64,000 nt of DNA from Alkalibacillus aidingensis (GCF_014595945.1 NZ_JABXWU010000001.1:310001-374000), one strand, 5' to 3'. Shown: positions 40,204 to 49,616, counted from the stretch's first letter. Numbers and translations: made by a program. The notes: a model not told the origin generated them from the letters alone.

Positions 40204-41424
40204 ATGGGATTAATCATCCAGAAATTTGGCGGAACATCTGTTAGAAATCCTATGTCGCGTGAGCATGCGATTAACCAAGTAGAGCATGCTTTAAGAGATG
40301 GAGATCAAGTGGTTGTTGTCGTTTCTGCAATGGGGCGTAAGGGAGAACCTTATGCTACTGATTCGTTACTTGAGTTAATTCAGTATCCACAAACAGCTGT
40401 TTCTAATCGAGAAGTTGATTTACTAGCCTCATGTGGTGAAATCATTTCAACTGTTGTGTTTACTCATGAACTAAGGAAGCTTGGGATCACAGCTGCAGCT
40501 ATGACAGGTCCGGATGCTGGTTTCTTAACAACAAGTGAATATACAAATGCTAAAATTAGTAAGGTAAATACATCTAAATTGAAAGAATACATGAAAGTCA
40601 ATGAGGTCGTGGTCGTAGCAGGCTTTCAAGGTAAGAATGAGGAAGGGAACATCACCACATTAGGTCGTGGTGGATCTGATACCTCAGCTGTTGCACTAGG
40701 TGCTGCACTAGGTGCTGATTATGTCGATATTTTTACCGATGTTGATGGTATTAAAACTGCTGATCCTCTTTTAGTAAAAGAGGCAAAAACGATTAAGGCA
40801 GTAACCTATCATGAAATCGTACATCTAGCTTATCAAGGTACCAAAGTTATTCACCCACGGGCTGTAGAAATAGCCATGCAGGAAAAGATTCCTTTACGAG
40901 TTAGATCAACTTACTCTGAAGAGGAAGGAACCTTAGTAGCTTCTAAGGTTGATTCGAGCATGGATGCTCACCTTAAAGAAAGATTAGTTACGGGTATTGC
41001 ATATGTAGCTAACATCACTCAAATTAAGGTTTTAGCCAATAAAGAACCTATTCAACTACATCAAGAGGTTTTGCAACAACTTGCTAAAGCAGGTATTTCG
41101 GTTGATTTCTTTAATATTGCTACAGAAGGTCTTACCTTTACAGTACCTAATGCCCGGCTTAGTGAGGCAGTTCAGATAATTGAGGTTCTTGGTTATGACG
41201 TACAATTAGAAGAAGATTGTGCAAAAGTTTCAACAGTTGGTGCAGCCATCCAAGGTGTACCTGGAGTGGCTTCAAAAGTCGTCAACGCGTTGGCTAAACA
41301 TGGTATTCAGATTTTACAATCAGCCGATAGTCACACGACCATTTGGGTGTTAGTTAAGGAATCTGAATTAGAAACAGCGGTCAATGCATTACATGACGAA
41401 TTTTTATCCTTTAACAATGATTAA
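40204..41424 (+). CDS. dapG: Aspartokinase I (DapG type)
   Basis: First enzyme of the aspartate family pathway. 406 residues: N-terminal IIQKFGGTSVRNP, kinase core with TTLGRGGSDTSAVALG and FTDVDGIKTADPL, and two C-terminal ACT domains that bind the effector. In B. subtilis DapG responds to diaminopimelate, but this cannot be read from sequence alone. AGAGGTGG precedes the ATG. The stop codon lies in the loop of a 13-bp hairpin. Confidence 0.96.
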   Translation: MGLIIQKFGGTSVRNPMSREHAINQVEHALRDGDQVVVVVSAMGRKGEPYATDSLLELIQYPQTAVSNREVDLLASCGEIISTVVFTHELRKLGITAAAMTGPDAGFLTTSEYTNAKISKVNTSKLKEYMKVNEVVVVAGFQGKNEEGNITTLGRGGSDTSAVALGAALGADYVDIFTDVDGIKTADPLLVKEAKTIKAVTYHEIVHLAYQGTKVIHPRAVEIAMQEKIPLRVRSTYSEEEGTLVASKVDSSMDAHLKERLVTGIAYVANITQIKVLANKEPIQLHQEVLQQLAKAGISVDFFNIATEGLTFTVPNARLSEAVQIIEVLGYDVQLEEDCAKVSTVGAAIQGVPGVASKVVNALAKHGIQILQSADSHTTIWVLVKESELETAVNALHDEFLSFNND

Positions 41425-41440
41425 TGTATTGTTAAAGGAT
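41406..41440 (+). promoter_or_regulatory. Hairpin around the dapG stop codon
   Basis: ATCCTTTAACAAT (41406-41418) and ATTGTTAAAGGAT (41428-41440) are perfect reverse complements, 13 bp, with the TAA stop (41422-41424) in the 9-base loop. Neither strand has a T tail, so it is not a typical terminator. Confidence 0.6.
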
Positions 41441-41504
41441 AAAATTATACTTAGGAATGGGCGTTCGTCACGCTGTTAAAGGAATAAAGTAGAAATCATT
41501 TAAA

Positions 41505-41538
41505 GGCTCTAAACTATTATTTTATAATAAGTAGAGCC
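41505..41538 (+). promoter_or_regulatory. Hairpin in the dapA leader
   Basis: GGCTCTA (41505-41511) pairs with TAGAGCC (41532-41538), and the AT-rich interior (TATTAT/ATAATA) can extend the stem. It lies 19 bp before the dapA ribosome binding site, in a 148-bp gap with no clear promoter. A role in mRNA stability or attenuation is possible. Confidence 0.4.
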
Positions 41539-41572
41539 GTTAAGAATTTATGATTGGAAGGGGTTTATAAAA

Positions 41573-42439
41573 TTGGATTTTGGAAAAGTATTAACAGCAA
41601 TGGTCACACCATTTGATTCAGAAGGTCAACTTGATTTGGATAAAACAGAAAAGCTTGTGGAGTATCTATTAGATCATGGTTCAGATGGTTTAGTCATCGG
41701 TGGTACAACAGGTGAATCACCGACACTAACTAAAGAGGAGAAACTGTCCTTATTTAACCATGTCGTCCAATTAGTTGATGGAAGAGCATCCGTCATTGCG
41801 GGTACTGGTAGTAATAATACTCATGCAACAATTGAGCTAACCAAAGCAGCTGAAGATACAGGTGTTGATGGTGTCATGTTAGTGACTCCTTTTTATAATA
41901 AACCTAATGAGGAAGGTTTGTATCAACACTTTAAAACAGTATCAGAAAACACGAACTTACCGATCATGCTATATAATGTCCCTGGTCGTTCTGTTGTTAA
42001 TATGTCAGTGGATACGACAGTTGCGCTATCTAATTTATCGAATATTGTTTCAATCAAGGATGCAAGTGGGGATTTGGACATGATGAGTGAAATCATCGAA
42101 CGAACAGCTGATTCATTTAGTTTGTATGTAGGTGATGACAGTTTAACATTGCCTGCTTTGTCAGTTGGTGCAAATGGTGTTGTATCTGTTGCAGCACATG
42201 TACTAGGAGATGATATGCAAACGATGACAGAAGCGTTCCATCAGGGTGAAGTTAAAAAAGCAGCAGAAATTCACCGACAGTTAGTACCAAAGATGAACGC
42301 TTGCTTTATGGCACCTTCACCATCACCTGTTAAAGCAGCCTTAAACCACATCGGTGTCGATGTTGGTCCTGTGAGGTTACCATTGGTGCCTATTACAAAC
42401 GATGAGTATAAGGAATTAACCACAACATTAAATATTTAA
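41573..42439 (+). CDS. dapA: 4-hydroxy-tetrahydrodipicolinate synthase
   Basis: Condenses aspartate semialdehyde with pyruvate, the branch point to lysine, cell wall diaminopimelate and dipicolinate. 288 residues, TIM barrel: GGTTGESPTLTKEE, catalytic Tyr134 (MLYNVPGRS) and Schiff-base Lys162 (SIKDASGDL). The start is TTG 41573 with GGAAGGGG 8 bp upstream. It is the last gene before a 448-bp gap that holds the second repeat array. Confidence 0.97.
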   Translation: MDFGKVLTAMVTPFDSEGQLDLDKTEKLVEYLLDHGSDGLVIGGTTGESPTLTKEEKLSLFNHVVQLVDGRASVIAGTGSNNTHATIELTKAAEDTGVDGVMLVTPFYNKPNEEGLYQHFKTVSENTNLPIMLYNVPGRSVVNMSVDTTVALSNLSNIVSIKDASGDLDMMSEIIERTADSFSLYVGDDSLTLPALSVGANGVVSVAAHVLGDDMQTMTEAFHQGEVKKAAEIHRQLVPKMNACFMAPSPSPVKAALNHIGVDVGPVRLPLVPITNDEYKELTTTLNI

Positions 42440-42517
42440 GCCTGATTTTGTAAGTTTATTGAAATTATGCAGATAAGATGGATGATGTGCATCATCACTC
42501 AGACTTTCTTGGGCTTT

Positions 42518-42725
42518 CGATGACGTTTGGACCTCGTTTGAAGCGCAAAACGTAACCGAGGCGCTCTTTCGATGACGTTTCACCGCCGTTTGAAGCGCAA
42601 AACGTAACCGAGACGCTCTTTCAATGACGTTTCACCGCCGTTTGACGTGCAAAACGTAACCGAGACGCTCTATCGATGACGTTTCACCATTGTGTGAAGC
42701 GCAAAACGTCATTGAGAAACACTGA
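42518..42725. repeat. Tandem array of four 52-bp palindromic units (array B)
   Basis: Units begin at 42518, 42570, 42622 and 42674, each 52 bp. The first three end in GAGACGCTCTTT or close variants; the last is diverged at its end. Each unit has GATGACGTTT near the start and AAAACGT about 22 bp on. In the fourth unit ATGACGTTT pairs exactly with AAACGTCAT. The first three keep the inner 6 bp plus C-G pairs further out. There are no unique spacers and no open frame through the array. Confidence 0.85.
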
Positions 42726-42789
42726 CCAACAACAAAAAGTTTAAACATCATATTCACTCTATACTAATAACCTCAATCATTTATAAACT

Positions 42790-42821
42790 CCCTATATGGT
42801 TTAAGCCATATAGGGGTTTTT
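42790..42821 (+). terminator. Intrinsic terminator between array B and tepA
   Basis: Perfect 10-bp stem CCCTATATGG / CCATATAGGG with a 6-base loop, then G and five T. It is the first real terminator after dapA, so the array is probably transcribed as the 3' end of the asd-dapG-dapA message. Confidence 0.85.
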
Positions 42822-42846
42822 CATGTATTAAGAAGTATGAAGTGGC

Positions 42847-42873
42847 TTTATTCGTAAACAATATACGAATAAA
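42847..42873 (+). promoter_or_regulatory. Hairpin at the tepA ribosome binding site
   Basis: TTTATTCGTA (42847-42856) and TACGAATAAA (42864-42873) are exact reverse complements with a 7-base interval, directly before GGAAGG of tepA. It may be an operator dyad or an RNA hairpin limiting access to the binding site. Confidence 0.5.
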
Positions 42874-42887
42874 GGAAGGTGTTATAA

Positions 42888-43631
42888 ATGGATGAATTTA
42901 TGCAAAATCAAGGTCAACAAGATGATAGTTCAAAACAAGACCAAGAAAATCAAAATAATTCTTCTGAATTAATGGACAAGATTAAACAATTAGGACAGAC
43001 CAATGTTCCTCAAGCACCAGAATCCAATATTCACGTGTTGCCAATTATTGGCCAAGTTGAGGGGCATTTGCAGCTTCCTGCTAAAAACAAAACAACCAAG
43101 TATGAACATTTAATTCCTCAAATAATTGCCATCGAACAAAACCCAAAAATCGAAGGTGTGATCTTATTATTAAATACAGTTGGGGGAGATGTTGAAGCAG
43201 GATTAGCGATTTCTGAAATGATTTCTTCATTATCTAAGCCTACTGTATCAATTGTTCTTGGAGGTGGTCACTCAATTGGCGTGCCAATAGCTGTCTCTGC
43301 TGATCACTCTTTTATCACAGAAACAGCAACTATGACCATCCACCCTATCCGTTTAACTGGTTTGGTTATTGGAGTTCCACAAACCTTTGAATATCTAGAC
43401 AAAATGCAGGAACGTGTCATAAATTTTGTGACGCATCATTCGAATATTGAAGAAGAGAAATTTAAGGACTTAATGTTTGCTAAAGGCAACTTAACGAGAG
43501 ATATCGGTACGAACGTTGTGGGACAAGATGCAGTTGATCATGGTTTAATTGATTCTATTGGTGGGGTGAAAGAGGCAATGGTTAAATTAAATGAGATGAT
43601 CAATAAAGATGATGATCAGGTGGTACAATGA
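42888..43631 (+). CDS. tepA: ClpP-family serine protease TepA (YmfB)
   Basis: ClpP-fold protease of spore formers, in B. subtilis linked to degradation of small acid-soluble spore proteins during germination and to protein translocation. 247 residues: polar Gln/Asn-rich N-terminal 40 residues, then [17 protein letters not shown], Ser129 in [10 protein letters not shown] and His152 in [10 protein letters not shown] as likely catalytic residues. A weaker ClpP relative rather than ClpP itself. AAGGAAGG precedes the ATG. The end overlaps ylzJ by 4 bp. Confidence 0.92.
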   Translation: MDEFMQNQGQQDDSSKQDQENQNNSSELMDKIKQLGQTNVPQAPESNIHVLPIIGQVEGHLQLPAKNKTTKYEHLIPQIIAIEQNPKIEGVILLLNTVGGDVEAGLAISEMISSLSKPTVSIVLGGGHSIGVPIAVSADHSFITETATMTIHPIRLTGLVIGVPQTFEYLDKMQERVINFVTHHSNIEEEKFKDLMFAKGNLTRDIGTNVVGQDAVDHGLIDSIGGVKEAMVKLNEMINKDDDQVVQ

Positions 43632-43837
43632 TTATCTACACACCTTTACATGAAGAGGAGATTTTCGAAGAGGAAGAAAATCATGAAGATTTCCGTTGGG
43701 TATCTGTCGACCATGCGACCGTTAAACTTAAGAAAACCGATGAAATCAATGGTTACGAAATTGTCCAGATGACCTCTACCAACCCTGCCGATTATTTAAA
43801 GAAGCATTTAGAACCCGGTTCAATTTATTACTTATAA
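43628..43837 (+). CDS. ylzJ: YlzJ-like small protein
   Basis: 69-residue acidic protein of unknown function, conserved between tepA and spoIIIE in Bacillaceae. It begins [15 protein letters not shown] and ends [15 protein letters not shown], resembling YlzJ. No membrane segment or motif of known function. The start overlaps the tepA stop, with CAGGTGG upstream inside tepA. Confidence 0.85.
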   Translation: MIIYTPLHEEEIFEEEENHEDFRWVSVDHATVKLKKTDEINGYEIVQMTSTNPADYLKKHLEPGSIYYL

Positions 43838-43859
43838 TTACCAAAAAGCATGATGTCTG

Positions 43860-43868
43860 TGATATAAT
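43860..43868 (+). promoter_or_regulatory. Extended -10 promoter of spoIIIE
   Basis: TGATATAAT at 43860-43868 is a full extended -10; no good -35 is seen 17 bp upstream. A hairpin (AAGCAGCC 43879-43886 with GGCTGCTT 43900-43907) follows in the leader, then GAGGTG before the ATG. Confidence 0.55.
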
Positions 43869-43928
43869 AACGGTGTAAAAGCAGCCTGTCTGACTAGAGG
43901 GCTGCTTCACTCATTTTGAGGTGATTAA

Positions 43929-46202
43929 ATGGCAAAAAAGAAGCGAAAATCAAAAAAGAGAAAACCGTTATTAAAATTTGAATTGATAGGATTAGTATTA
44001 ATTTTGTTAGCTGTATTTTCAAGTGGGATTCAACCTATTAGTGAAGGTTATATACCAAATCTATTAACCAATCTATTACAATGGCTTTTTGGTTTTTGGT
44101 ATGCTTTTGCTAGTGTATTTATGTTTGGATTGGGTACCTATTTGCTTTTCAAACGAGAAAAGCCGACCTTCACATCAACTCGCTGGATAGGTTTTTATTT
44201 ATTTGTGGCATCTATTCTGTTATATACACACGTCCAAGCGTTTGAGTCACTTGTACAAGGCAATAGTCAATCGATCTTTGGCTTAACCTGGGATTATTTT
44301 GATGCTTATCAAGTAGATGAAGTACCATATTCATACATAGGGTCAGGCATGATGGGAGCGACACTGTTTTTCTTAAGTTTTTATCTACTTTCAGCTGCAG
44401 GTGCTAAAGTATTAGCTTTTTTCGGATTTTTAGTTAGTTTGATGATGTTATCAGAGCGTTCTTTATCAGAGATTCTTAAAAAGGTATATGAAAAAATTAG
44501 TTCCTACTATGAAAAGTGGAGAAAACATCGTGAAAAGGTAAAGGCTAATAAACCTGAACCGGAAACACCTGAAGGTATTTCTGACCCTGATTACGATACT
44601 GTTACGGTCGAAATGCCAGATCTTGAACAGGATGTAGAGCCAGTTATTGAAGATTTCCAAGAAAATGGTTATCAACAAACAACTAATGAGGTTGAAACGA
44701 GTGAATGGACTGAAAATGTAGAAGATGAAACAGATTTGAATGATGAAGTGGATCCTCTTCCTTTAACTGAAGTTGAAAATGAGGATTATCGTCTTCCATC
44801 TTTACAATTACTTGAAAACCCTATAACTCATTCACAACAACAAGAAAAATCACAGATTCAATCAACCGTGAAAAAGTTAGAACAAACTTTTCATAGCTTT
44901 GGTGTTAAGGCCAAAGTGACGAAGGTGCATGTAGGGCCAGCAGTGACTAAATATGAAGTTTATCCAGACGTTGGAGTTAAAGTCAGTAAAATCGTCAATT
45001 TACATGATGACTTAGCACTTGCATTAGCAGCAAGAGATATTAGAATCGAAGCGCCAATCCCTGGTAAATCAGCCATAGGGATTGAAGTACCTAATACGGA
45101 AGTCGCTCAAGTTTCATTGCGTGAAGTGATGCAACATTCACAGCAAAACCCGTCTAAATTATTATTTGGACTTGGACGAGATATTGCTGGTGATGCAATT
45201 ACAGCGGAGTTAAATAAAATGCCACACATGTTAATAGCTGGTGCAACCGGTAGTGGTAAGAGTGTTTGTGTTAATGGCATCATTACCAGTATTTTATTAA
45301 GAGCAAAGCCACATGAAGTGAAAATGATGATGATCGATCCGAAAAAGGTCGAATTGAATGTTTATAACGGTATTCCTCATTTACTTGCGCCAGTAGTAAC
45401 TGACCCGAAAAAGGCTGCTCAAGCGTTAAAGAAAATTGTATCTGAAATGGAACGACGCTATGAATTATTTTCTGATACAGGAACGAGAAATATCGAGGGT
45501 TATAACGAATACATTAGCAAGGTGAATGAACAAGAAGGTGAAAACCAGCCACACCTACCATATGTTGTTGTTTTAATAGATGAGTTAGCTGATTTAATGA
45601 TGGTTGCCTCTAACGAAGTTGAAGATGCCATTACTCGTCTTGCACAAATGGCGCGTGCAGCTGGTATTCATTTGATCATTGCAACACAAAGACCTTCTGT
45701 TGATGTCATAACAGGAGTGATCAAAGCTAATATTCCTTCTAGGATCGCGTTTAGTGTATCCTCCCAAACCGATTCACGGACCATTTTAGATAGTGGTGGA
45801 GCCGAAAAATTGTTAGGTAAGGGAGATATGTTATTTCTACCAGTTGGAGCATCTAAGCCTACACGAATTCAAGGCGCCTTTCTATCTGATGATGAGGTGG
45901 AGAGTGTTGTTAACTTTTGTGTAGAACAGCAGAAAGCTCAATATCAAGAGGAAATGATTCCAAGTGAGTCTAATGAACAAGTAGATGAGGTGGATGATGA
46001 ATTGTATGATGATGCTGTTCAATTAATTGTAGAAATGCAAAGTGCAAGTGTATCTATGCTACAACGGAAGTTTAGAATCGGGTATACACGTGCAGCCAGA
46101 TTAATTGACGCAATGGAGGAAAGAGGTATTGTGGGTCCTTACGAAGGGAGTAAACCACGCAAAGTTTTAGTGACTAACCACCAGGAAGAACAATCATCAT
46201 AA
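43929..46202 (+). CDS. spoIIIE: DNA translocase SpoIIIE/FtsK
   Basis: Septal DNA pump that moves the chromosome into the forespore. 757 residues: basic N terminus, four hydrophobic membrane segments to about residue 180, a long acidic linker (about 205-295), then the motor with alpha domain, Walker [14 protein letters not shown] near residue 438 and Walker [14 protein letters not shown] near 545. The C-terminal gamma winged-helix ([20 protein letters not shown]) reads polarity sequences. The gene position next to ylzJ and the spore context favour SpoIIIE over SftA. In B. subtilis ymfC-ymfE follow; they are absent here. Confidence 0.96.
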   Translation: MAKKKRKSKKRKPLLKFELIGLVLILLAVFSSGIQPISEGYIPNLLTNLLQWLFGFWYAFASVFMFGLGTYLLFKREKPTFTSTRWIGFYLFVASILLYTHVQAFESLVQGNSQSIFGLTWDYFDAYQVDEVPYSYIGSGMMGATLFFLSFYLLSAAGAKVLAFFGFLVSLMMLSERSLSEILKKVYEKISSYYEKWRKHREKVKANKPEPETPEGISDPDYDTVTVEMPDLEQDVEPVIEDFQENGYQQTTNEVETSEWTENVEDETDLNDEVDPLPLTEVENEDYRLPSLQLLENPITHSQQQEKSQIQSTVKKLEQTFHSFGVKAKVTKVHVGPAVTKYEVYPDVGVKVSKIVNLHDDLALALAARDIRIEAPIPGKSAIGIEVPNTEVAQVSLREVMQHSQQNPSKLLFGLGRDIAGDAITAELNKMPHMLIAGATGSGKSVCVNGIITSILLRAKPHEVKMMMIDPKKVELNVYNGIPHLLAPVVTDPKKAAQALKKIVSEMERRYELFSDTGTRNIEGYNEYISKVNEQEGENQPHLPYVVVLIDELADLMMVASNEVEDAITRLAQMARAAGIHLIIATQRPSVDVITGVIKANIPSRIAFSVSSQTDSRTILDSGGAEKLLGKGDMLFLPVGASKPTRIQGAFLSDDEVESVVNFCVEQQKAQYQEEMIPSESNEQVDEVDDELYDDAVQLIVEMQSASVSMLQRKFRIGYTRAARLIDAMEERGIVGPYEGSKPRKVLVTNHQEEQSS

Positions 46203-46220
46203 TCATCGTTTTATATTATT

Positions 46221-46256
46221 AACTCAGGTTACGTTGAATTTTCAACAACCTGAGTT
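46221..46256 (+). terminator. Hairpin after spoIIIE
   Basis: AACTCAGGTT pairs exactly with AACCTGAGTT, and inner GTTGAA with TTCAAC gives an almost continuous stem. No T tail on the + strand, so termination is uncertain. Confidence 0.5.
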
Positions 46257-46319
46257 AAATAGTATGATTTAGTTCATAAAGGCAAAATATATAGTAAGAA
46301 ACGGCTAAGGAGGACTTTT

Positions 46320-47609
46320 ATGCAAACATTAATTGATCATCAAGTTGAATATCATGACTATCTATTACATTTAATTCCAACCAAAAAATTCAAAACGAAT
46401 ACGATATCACTGAAATTCTCGAGTCCTATTGAACGGGAATCTGTAACTGAACGCGCTCTAATCCCTTTTGTCTTACAGAAAGGGTCGACAAAATATCCAT
46501 CTGAACGAGAATTAAGACTAAAGTTGGATGATTTATATGGAGCTAAATTTTCAATTAATAGTAGTAAAAAAGGTGAGAATCATGTCATTACTTTTACATT
46601 AGACATACCAAATGAAAAGTTCATTCAAGGTGAAGATGAACTTTTTCAAAAAGGTATTGAATTTCTGCATGAAGTCGCTACGAATCCAAAACATGATGGC
46701 GAATCCTTTGATCCAGAAATTGTGAATAAAGAAAAAGAGACTCTGGAGAATAAAATAAAATCCATTATTGATGAAAAGATGCAGTATGCTAACATGCGAT
46801 TAATTGATGAGATGTGTAAGGATGAAAAGTTTGGTATTCGTTCACATGGTTACTTAGAAGACCTTGATTCAATAGATCCCAAAGCTTTATACCGTCGTTA
46901 TCAACAAATGGTAAAACAGGATCGGTTGGATATTTACATTGTTGGGGATATTGATGATGAAAAAACGAAATCCATTGTTGAATCCATTTTCCATATGGAT
47001 CGTCAACCTTTTGTCGAGTTAAATGGCCCTAATGTAAAGGAAGCTCCAGAAGTCAAAGATTTAACTGAAAAGCAGAAAATTCAGCAAGCGAAATTGCACC
47101 TTGGATACCGAACAGGAATTGCCTATAGTGATGAAAGATATCCGGCATTACAAGTGTTTAACGGCATTTTTGGTGGTTTCCCTCACTCTAAGCTGTTTAT
47201 TAATGTACGTGAAAAACACTCACTAGCTTATTATGCAGCCTCCAGGTTTGAAAGCCATAAAGGATTATTATTTGTCTTTAGTGGTATTGCTCCTGAAAAA
47301 TACGATCAAGCGAAAAAGATAATCATGCAACAGCATGAACACATCAAAAATGGAGAAATCACAGAGCAAGAATTAGAGCAAACAAAAAAAGCTGTGATTC
47401 ATCAACTGAAAGAAACGATCGATCGTTCACGAGGGATCATTGAATGGTACTACCAACAAGTGATTGGTGGTAAAGAATATACTAACCAAGAAATGGTTGA
47501 GCAAATTGAGGCTGTCACTAAAGATGATGTCATTGCTGTAGCTAATCAAGTTCATTTAGATACTGTATACTTCTTAACAGCTGAAGATGGAGGTGTAGCT
47601 AATGAATAA
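46320..47609 (+). CDS. ymfF: M16-family peptidase-like protein YmfF
   Basis: First half of the YmfF/YmfH pair of insulinase-like proteins. 429 residues with the M16 fold (IFGGFPHSKLFINVREKHSLAY in the second half), but no HxxEH zinc motif in the N-terminal half, where ELRLKLDDLYGAKF stands instead. It is therefore likely the non-catalytic partner. AAGGAGG precedes the ATG. The end overlaps ymfH by 8 bp. Confidence 0.92.
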   Translation: MQTLIDHQVEYHDYLLHLIPTKKFKTNTISLKFSSPIERESVTERALIPFVLQKGSTKYPSERELRLKLDDLYGAKFSINSSKKGENHVITFTLDIPNEKFIQGEDELFQKGIEFLHEVATNPKHDGESFDPEIVNKEKETLENKIKSIIDEKMQYANMRLIDEMCKDEKFGIRSHGYLEDLDSIDPKALYRRYQQMVKQDRLDIYIVGDIDDEKTKSIVESIFHMDRQPFVELNGPNVKEAPEVKDLTEKQKIQQAKLHLGYRTGIAYSDERYPALQVFNGIFGGFPHSKLFINVREKHSLAYYAASRFESHKGLLFVFSGIAPEKYDQAKKIIMQQHEHIKNGEITEQELEQTKKAVIHQLKETIDRSRGIIEWYYQQVIGGKEYTNQEMVEQIEAVTKDDVIAVANQVHLDTVYFLTAEDGGVANE

Positions 47610-48891
47610 ATTAACAATACCCCGTGTGAATGAACATATGTATCACGAACAACTAGACAATGGTTTAGATGTGTTTTTATATCCAAAAGAAGAAGTCGAA
47701 AAGACGTTCGCTATCTTTTCAACAAAATATGGTTCTATAGATCAAACTTTTACACCACTAAACAGTTCAGAAATGACGACAGTACCAGATGGAATTGCGC
47801 ATTTTTTAGAACATAAAATGTTTGAAAAAGAGGATGGTGATGTGTTTCAACATTTCTCAGAACGTGGGGCTTCGGCGAATGCATTTACCTCGTTTACTCA
47901 AACGGCCTATTTATTTTCAAGCACAAGTGAAGTGAAAGAAAACGTTGAGACGCTACTTGATTTCGTTCAAGACCCATATTTTACAGAAGAAACGGTTGAA
48001 AAAGAAAAAGGAATAATTGAGCAAGAAATCAAAATGTATGATGACCAAGCGGACTGGCGTTTATTTTTTGGTACGATTGGCTCCATGTTTGAAAATCATC
48101 CCGTGAGAGTAGATATTGCTGGAACTGTTGATTCGATCTATTCGATTACTCACGAGGACTTATACACTTGTTACGAAACGTTTTATCATCCTTCAAATAT
48201 GCAACTATTCGTCATTGGAAATTTTGACTTAGAAGAAATGCGCAAGCTTATTCATGACAATCAGGACAAAAAATCTTTTAAAGCTCAAAGTGAGATTAAA
48301 CGTGAATTTGGTTCAGAGAAAGAGCAAGTTTATCAAAAAGAAGAGATCATTCATATGCCGGTGAATACACCCAAATGTATGGTTGGCATAAAGGAGAAAC
48401 CTGATCACCTTCAACGTGATGTCCTTCTTAAAAATGATTTAGTTAGAGATATGCTATTGGACTTGTATTTCTCTAAAAGTGGTTATTATTATGAAGAGCT
48501 TTACCAAGAAGGGTTAGTGATTGAGTCGCTTAGACTAGAGTTAGTGTTAGAAGATTCTTTCGGGTTTTCAGCTATTGGCGCTAGCACGATGAAACCTAAA
48601 GGATTTGGACAAAAAGTTAAAGAAATGTTACTTAACATGAAGGAAAGTCCTATTGAACAAACAGATTTTGATCGTGCAAAAAAGAAGAAGTATGGAGAGC
48701 TGTTAAGAGAATTTAACAATTTGGAAGGAACAGCTAATAACTTTATACAATATCATCAACAAGGAATTGACTATCGGGACATATTTGAAGTATTAGAAAA
48801 CCTTACACTAGATGATGTTAATCAAATTGTATCCGAATGGATTGATGAAGACCGTATTTCAGTTTGTATGATCGTACCAGAAGGAGAGTAA
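47602..48891 (+). CDS. ymfH: M16-family zinc peptidase YmfH
   Basis: Catalytic member of the pair: zinc motif HxxEH in IAHFLEHKMFEKEDGD near residue 72 and a Glu-rich ligand helix (VEKEKGIIEQEIKMY) near 135. 429 residues, same length as YmfF, with which it should form a heterodimer as other M16 pairs do. The substrate is unknown. It overlaps the end of ymfF, with GGAGGTG upstream. Confidence 0.92.
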   Translation: MNKLTIPRVNEHMYHEQLDNGLDVFLYPKEEVEKTFAIFSTKYGSIDQTFTPLNSSEMTTVPDGIAHFLEHKMFEKEDGDVFQHFSERGASANAFTSFTQTAYLFSSTSEVKENVETLLDFVQDPYFTEETVEKEKGIIEQEIKMYDDQADWRLFFGTIGSMFENHPVRVDIAGTVDSIYSITHEDLYTCYETFYHPSNMQLFVIGNFDLEEMRKLIHDNQDKKSFKAQSEIKREFGSEKEQVYQKEEIIHMPVNTPKCMVGIKEKPDHLQRDVLLKNDLVRDMLLDLYFSKSGYYYEELYQEGLVIESLRLELVLEDSFGFSAIGASTMKPKGFGQKVKEMLLNMKESPIEQTDFDRAKKKKYGELLREFNNLEGTANNFIQYHQQGIDYRDIFEVLENLTLDDVNQIVSEWIDEDRISVCMIVPEGE

Positions 48892-48893
48892 TT

Positions 48894-49616
48894 GTGAAAG
48901 AGGAAACCGTATTAATCATAGGTGCGAGTGGGGAAATCGGTGAAGCGGTTATTCACCAATTAAATGCACCTAACAAACGATTTATCCTCCACTATAGTCA
49001 AAATAAAAGGCGTATTGAACAGCTGGTTAATCAATTAAATCAAGACCAAGTATTAATGACAGTCCAAGCAAATTTATCTAAAAATGAGGAAATCCATCAG
49101 TTAATCGATTCAATTCCTTTTCACATTGATGCGATCGTTTTTGCTCAAGGGCAAGCATCGCATCAAATGCTTACAGACTTATCTGATTCACTTATGGATG
49201 AGCTCTATCATGTTCATGTCAAAGCAACAGCATTGATCACTAAAGCGTTCCTACCCGATTTAATTAAACAAAGGAAAGGGAACATCATTGTGATTAGCTC
49301 GATTTGGGGTGAGCTAGGATCCAGTAATGAAGTATGGTATTCTACTATGAAAGGAGCTCAGATAGCTTTTGTTCGCTCTTTAGCCAAAGAAGTCGGTCGC
49401 TCAGGTGTTCGTGTAAATGCGGTTACACCAGGCCTGATTAATACTAAAATGAATAGTGGTTTATCAGAGGTTGATGTTGAGGAATGGATTGATGAGGTTC
49501 CACTTAATCGCTGTGGGACCGTAGAGGAAGTAGCTAAATGTGTAGCCTTTTTATGTTCAGATGAATCAAGCTATGTCAATGGTCATACTTTAAGAGTTAA
49601 TGGTGGGATTTATTGA
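48894..49616 (+). CDS. ymfI: Short-chain dehydrogenase YmfI
   Basis: SDR/FabG-like oxidoreductase of unknown substrate. 240 residues: LIIGASGEIGEAVI nucleotide-binding loop, FAQGQA in place of the usual NNAG, catalytic Ser in VISSIWGELG, and YSTMKG (YxxxK). The ending CSDESSYVNGHTLRVNGG is typical. The start is GTG 48894, two bases after the ymfH stop, with AAGGAGAG upstream. The longer frame into ymfH is not used. Confidence 0.92.
   Translation: MKEETVLIIGASGEIGEAVIHQLNAPNKRFILHYSQNKRRIEQLVNQLNQDQVLMTVQANLSKNEEIHQLIDSIPFHIDAIVFAQGQASHQMLTDLSDSLMDELYHVHVKATALITKAFLPDLIKQRKGNIIVISSIWGELGSSNEVWYSTMKGAQIAFVRSLAKEVGRSGVRVNAVTPGLINTKMNSGLSEVDVEEWIDEVPLNRCGTVEEVAKCVAFLCSDESSYVNGHTLRVNGGIY

Larger units (their letters stand above)
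42440..42887. other. Gene-free stretch between dapA and tepA
   Basis: 448 bp with no credible open frame. It contains, in order, a short GATGAT/ATCATC hairpin near 42481-42496, the 52-bp repeat array (42518-42725), an intrinsic terminator (42790-42821) and a 10-bp-stem hairpin before tepA. In B. subtilis rnjB occupies this place; no trace of it is seen. Confidence 0.7.

Noticed and set aside
46320-47609. ymfF as a broken zinc protease gene
   Set aside because: The missing HxxEH is normal for the YmfF member of the YmfF/YmfH pair, the frame is intact and the length matches its partner.
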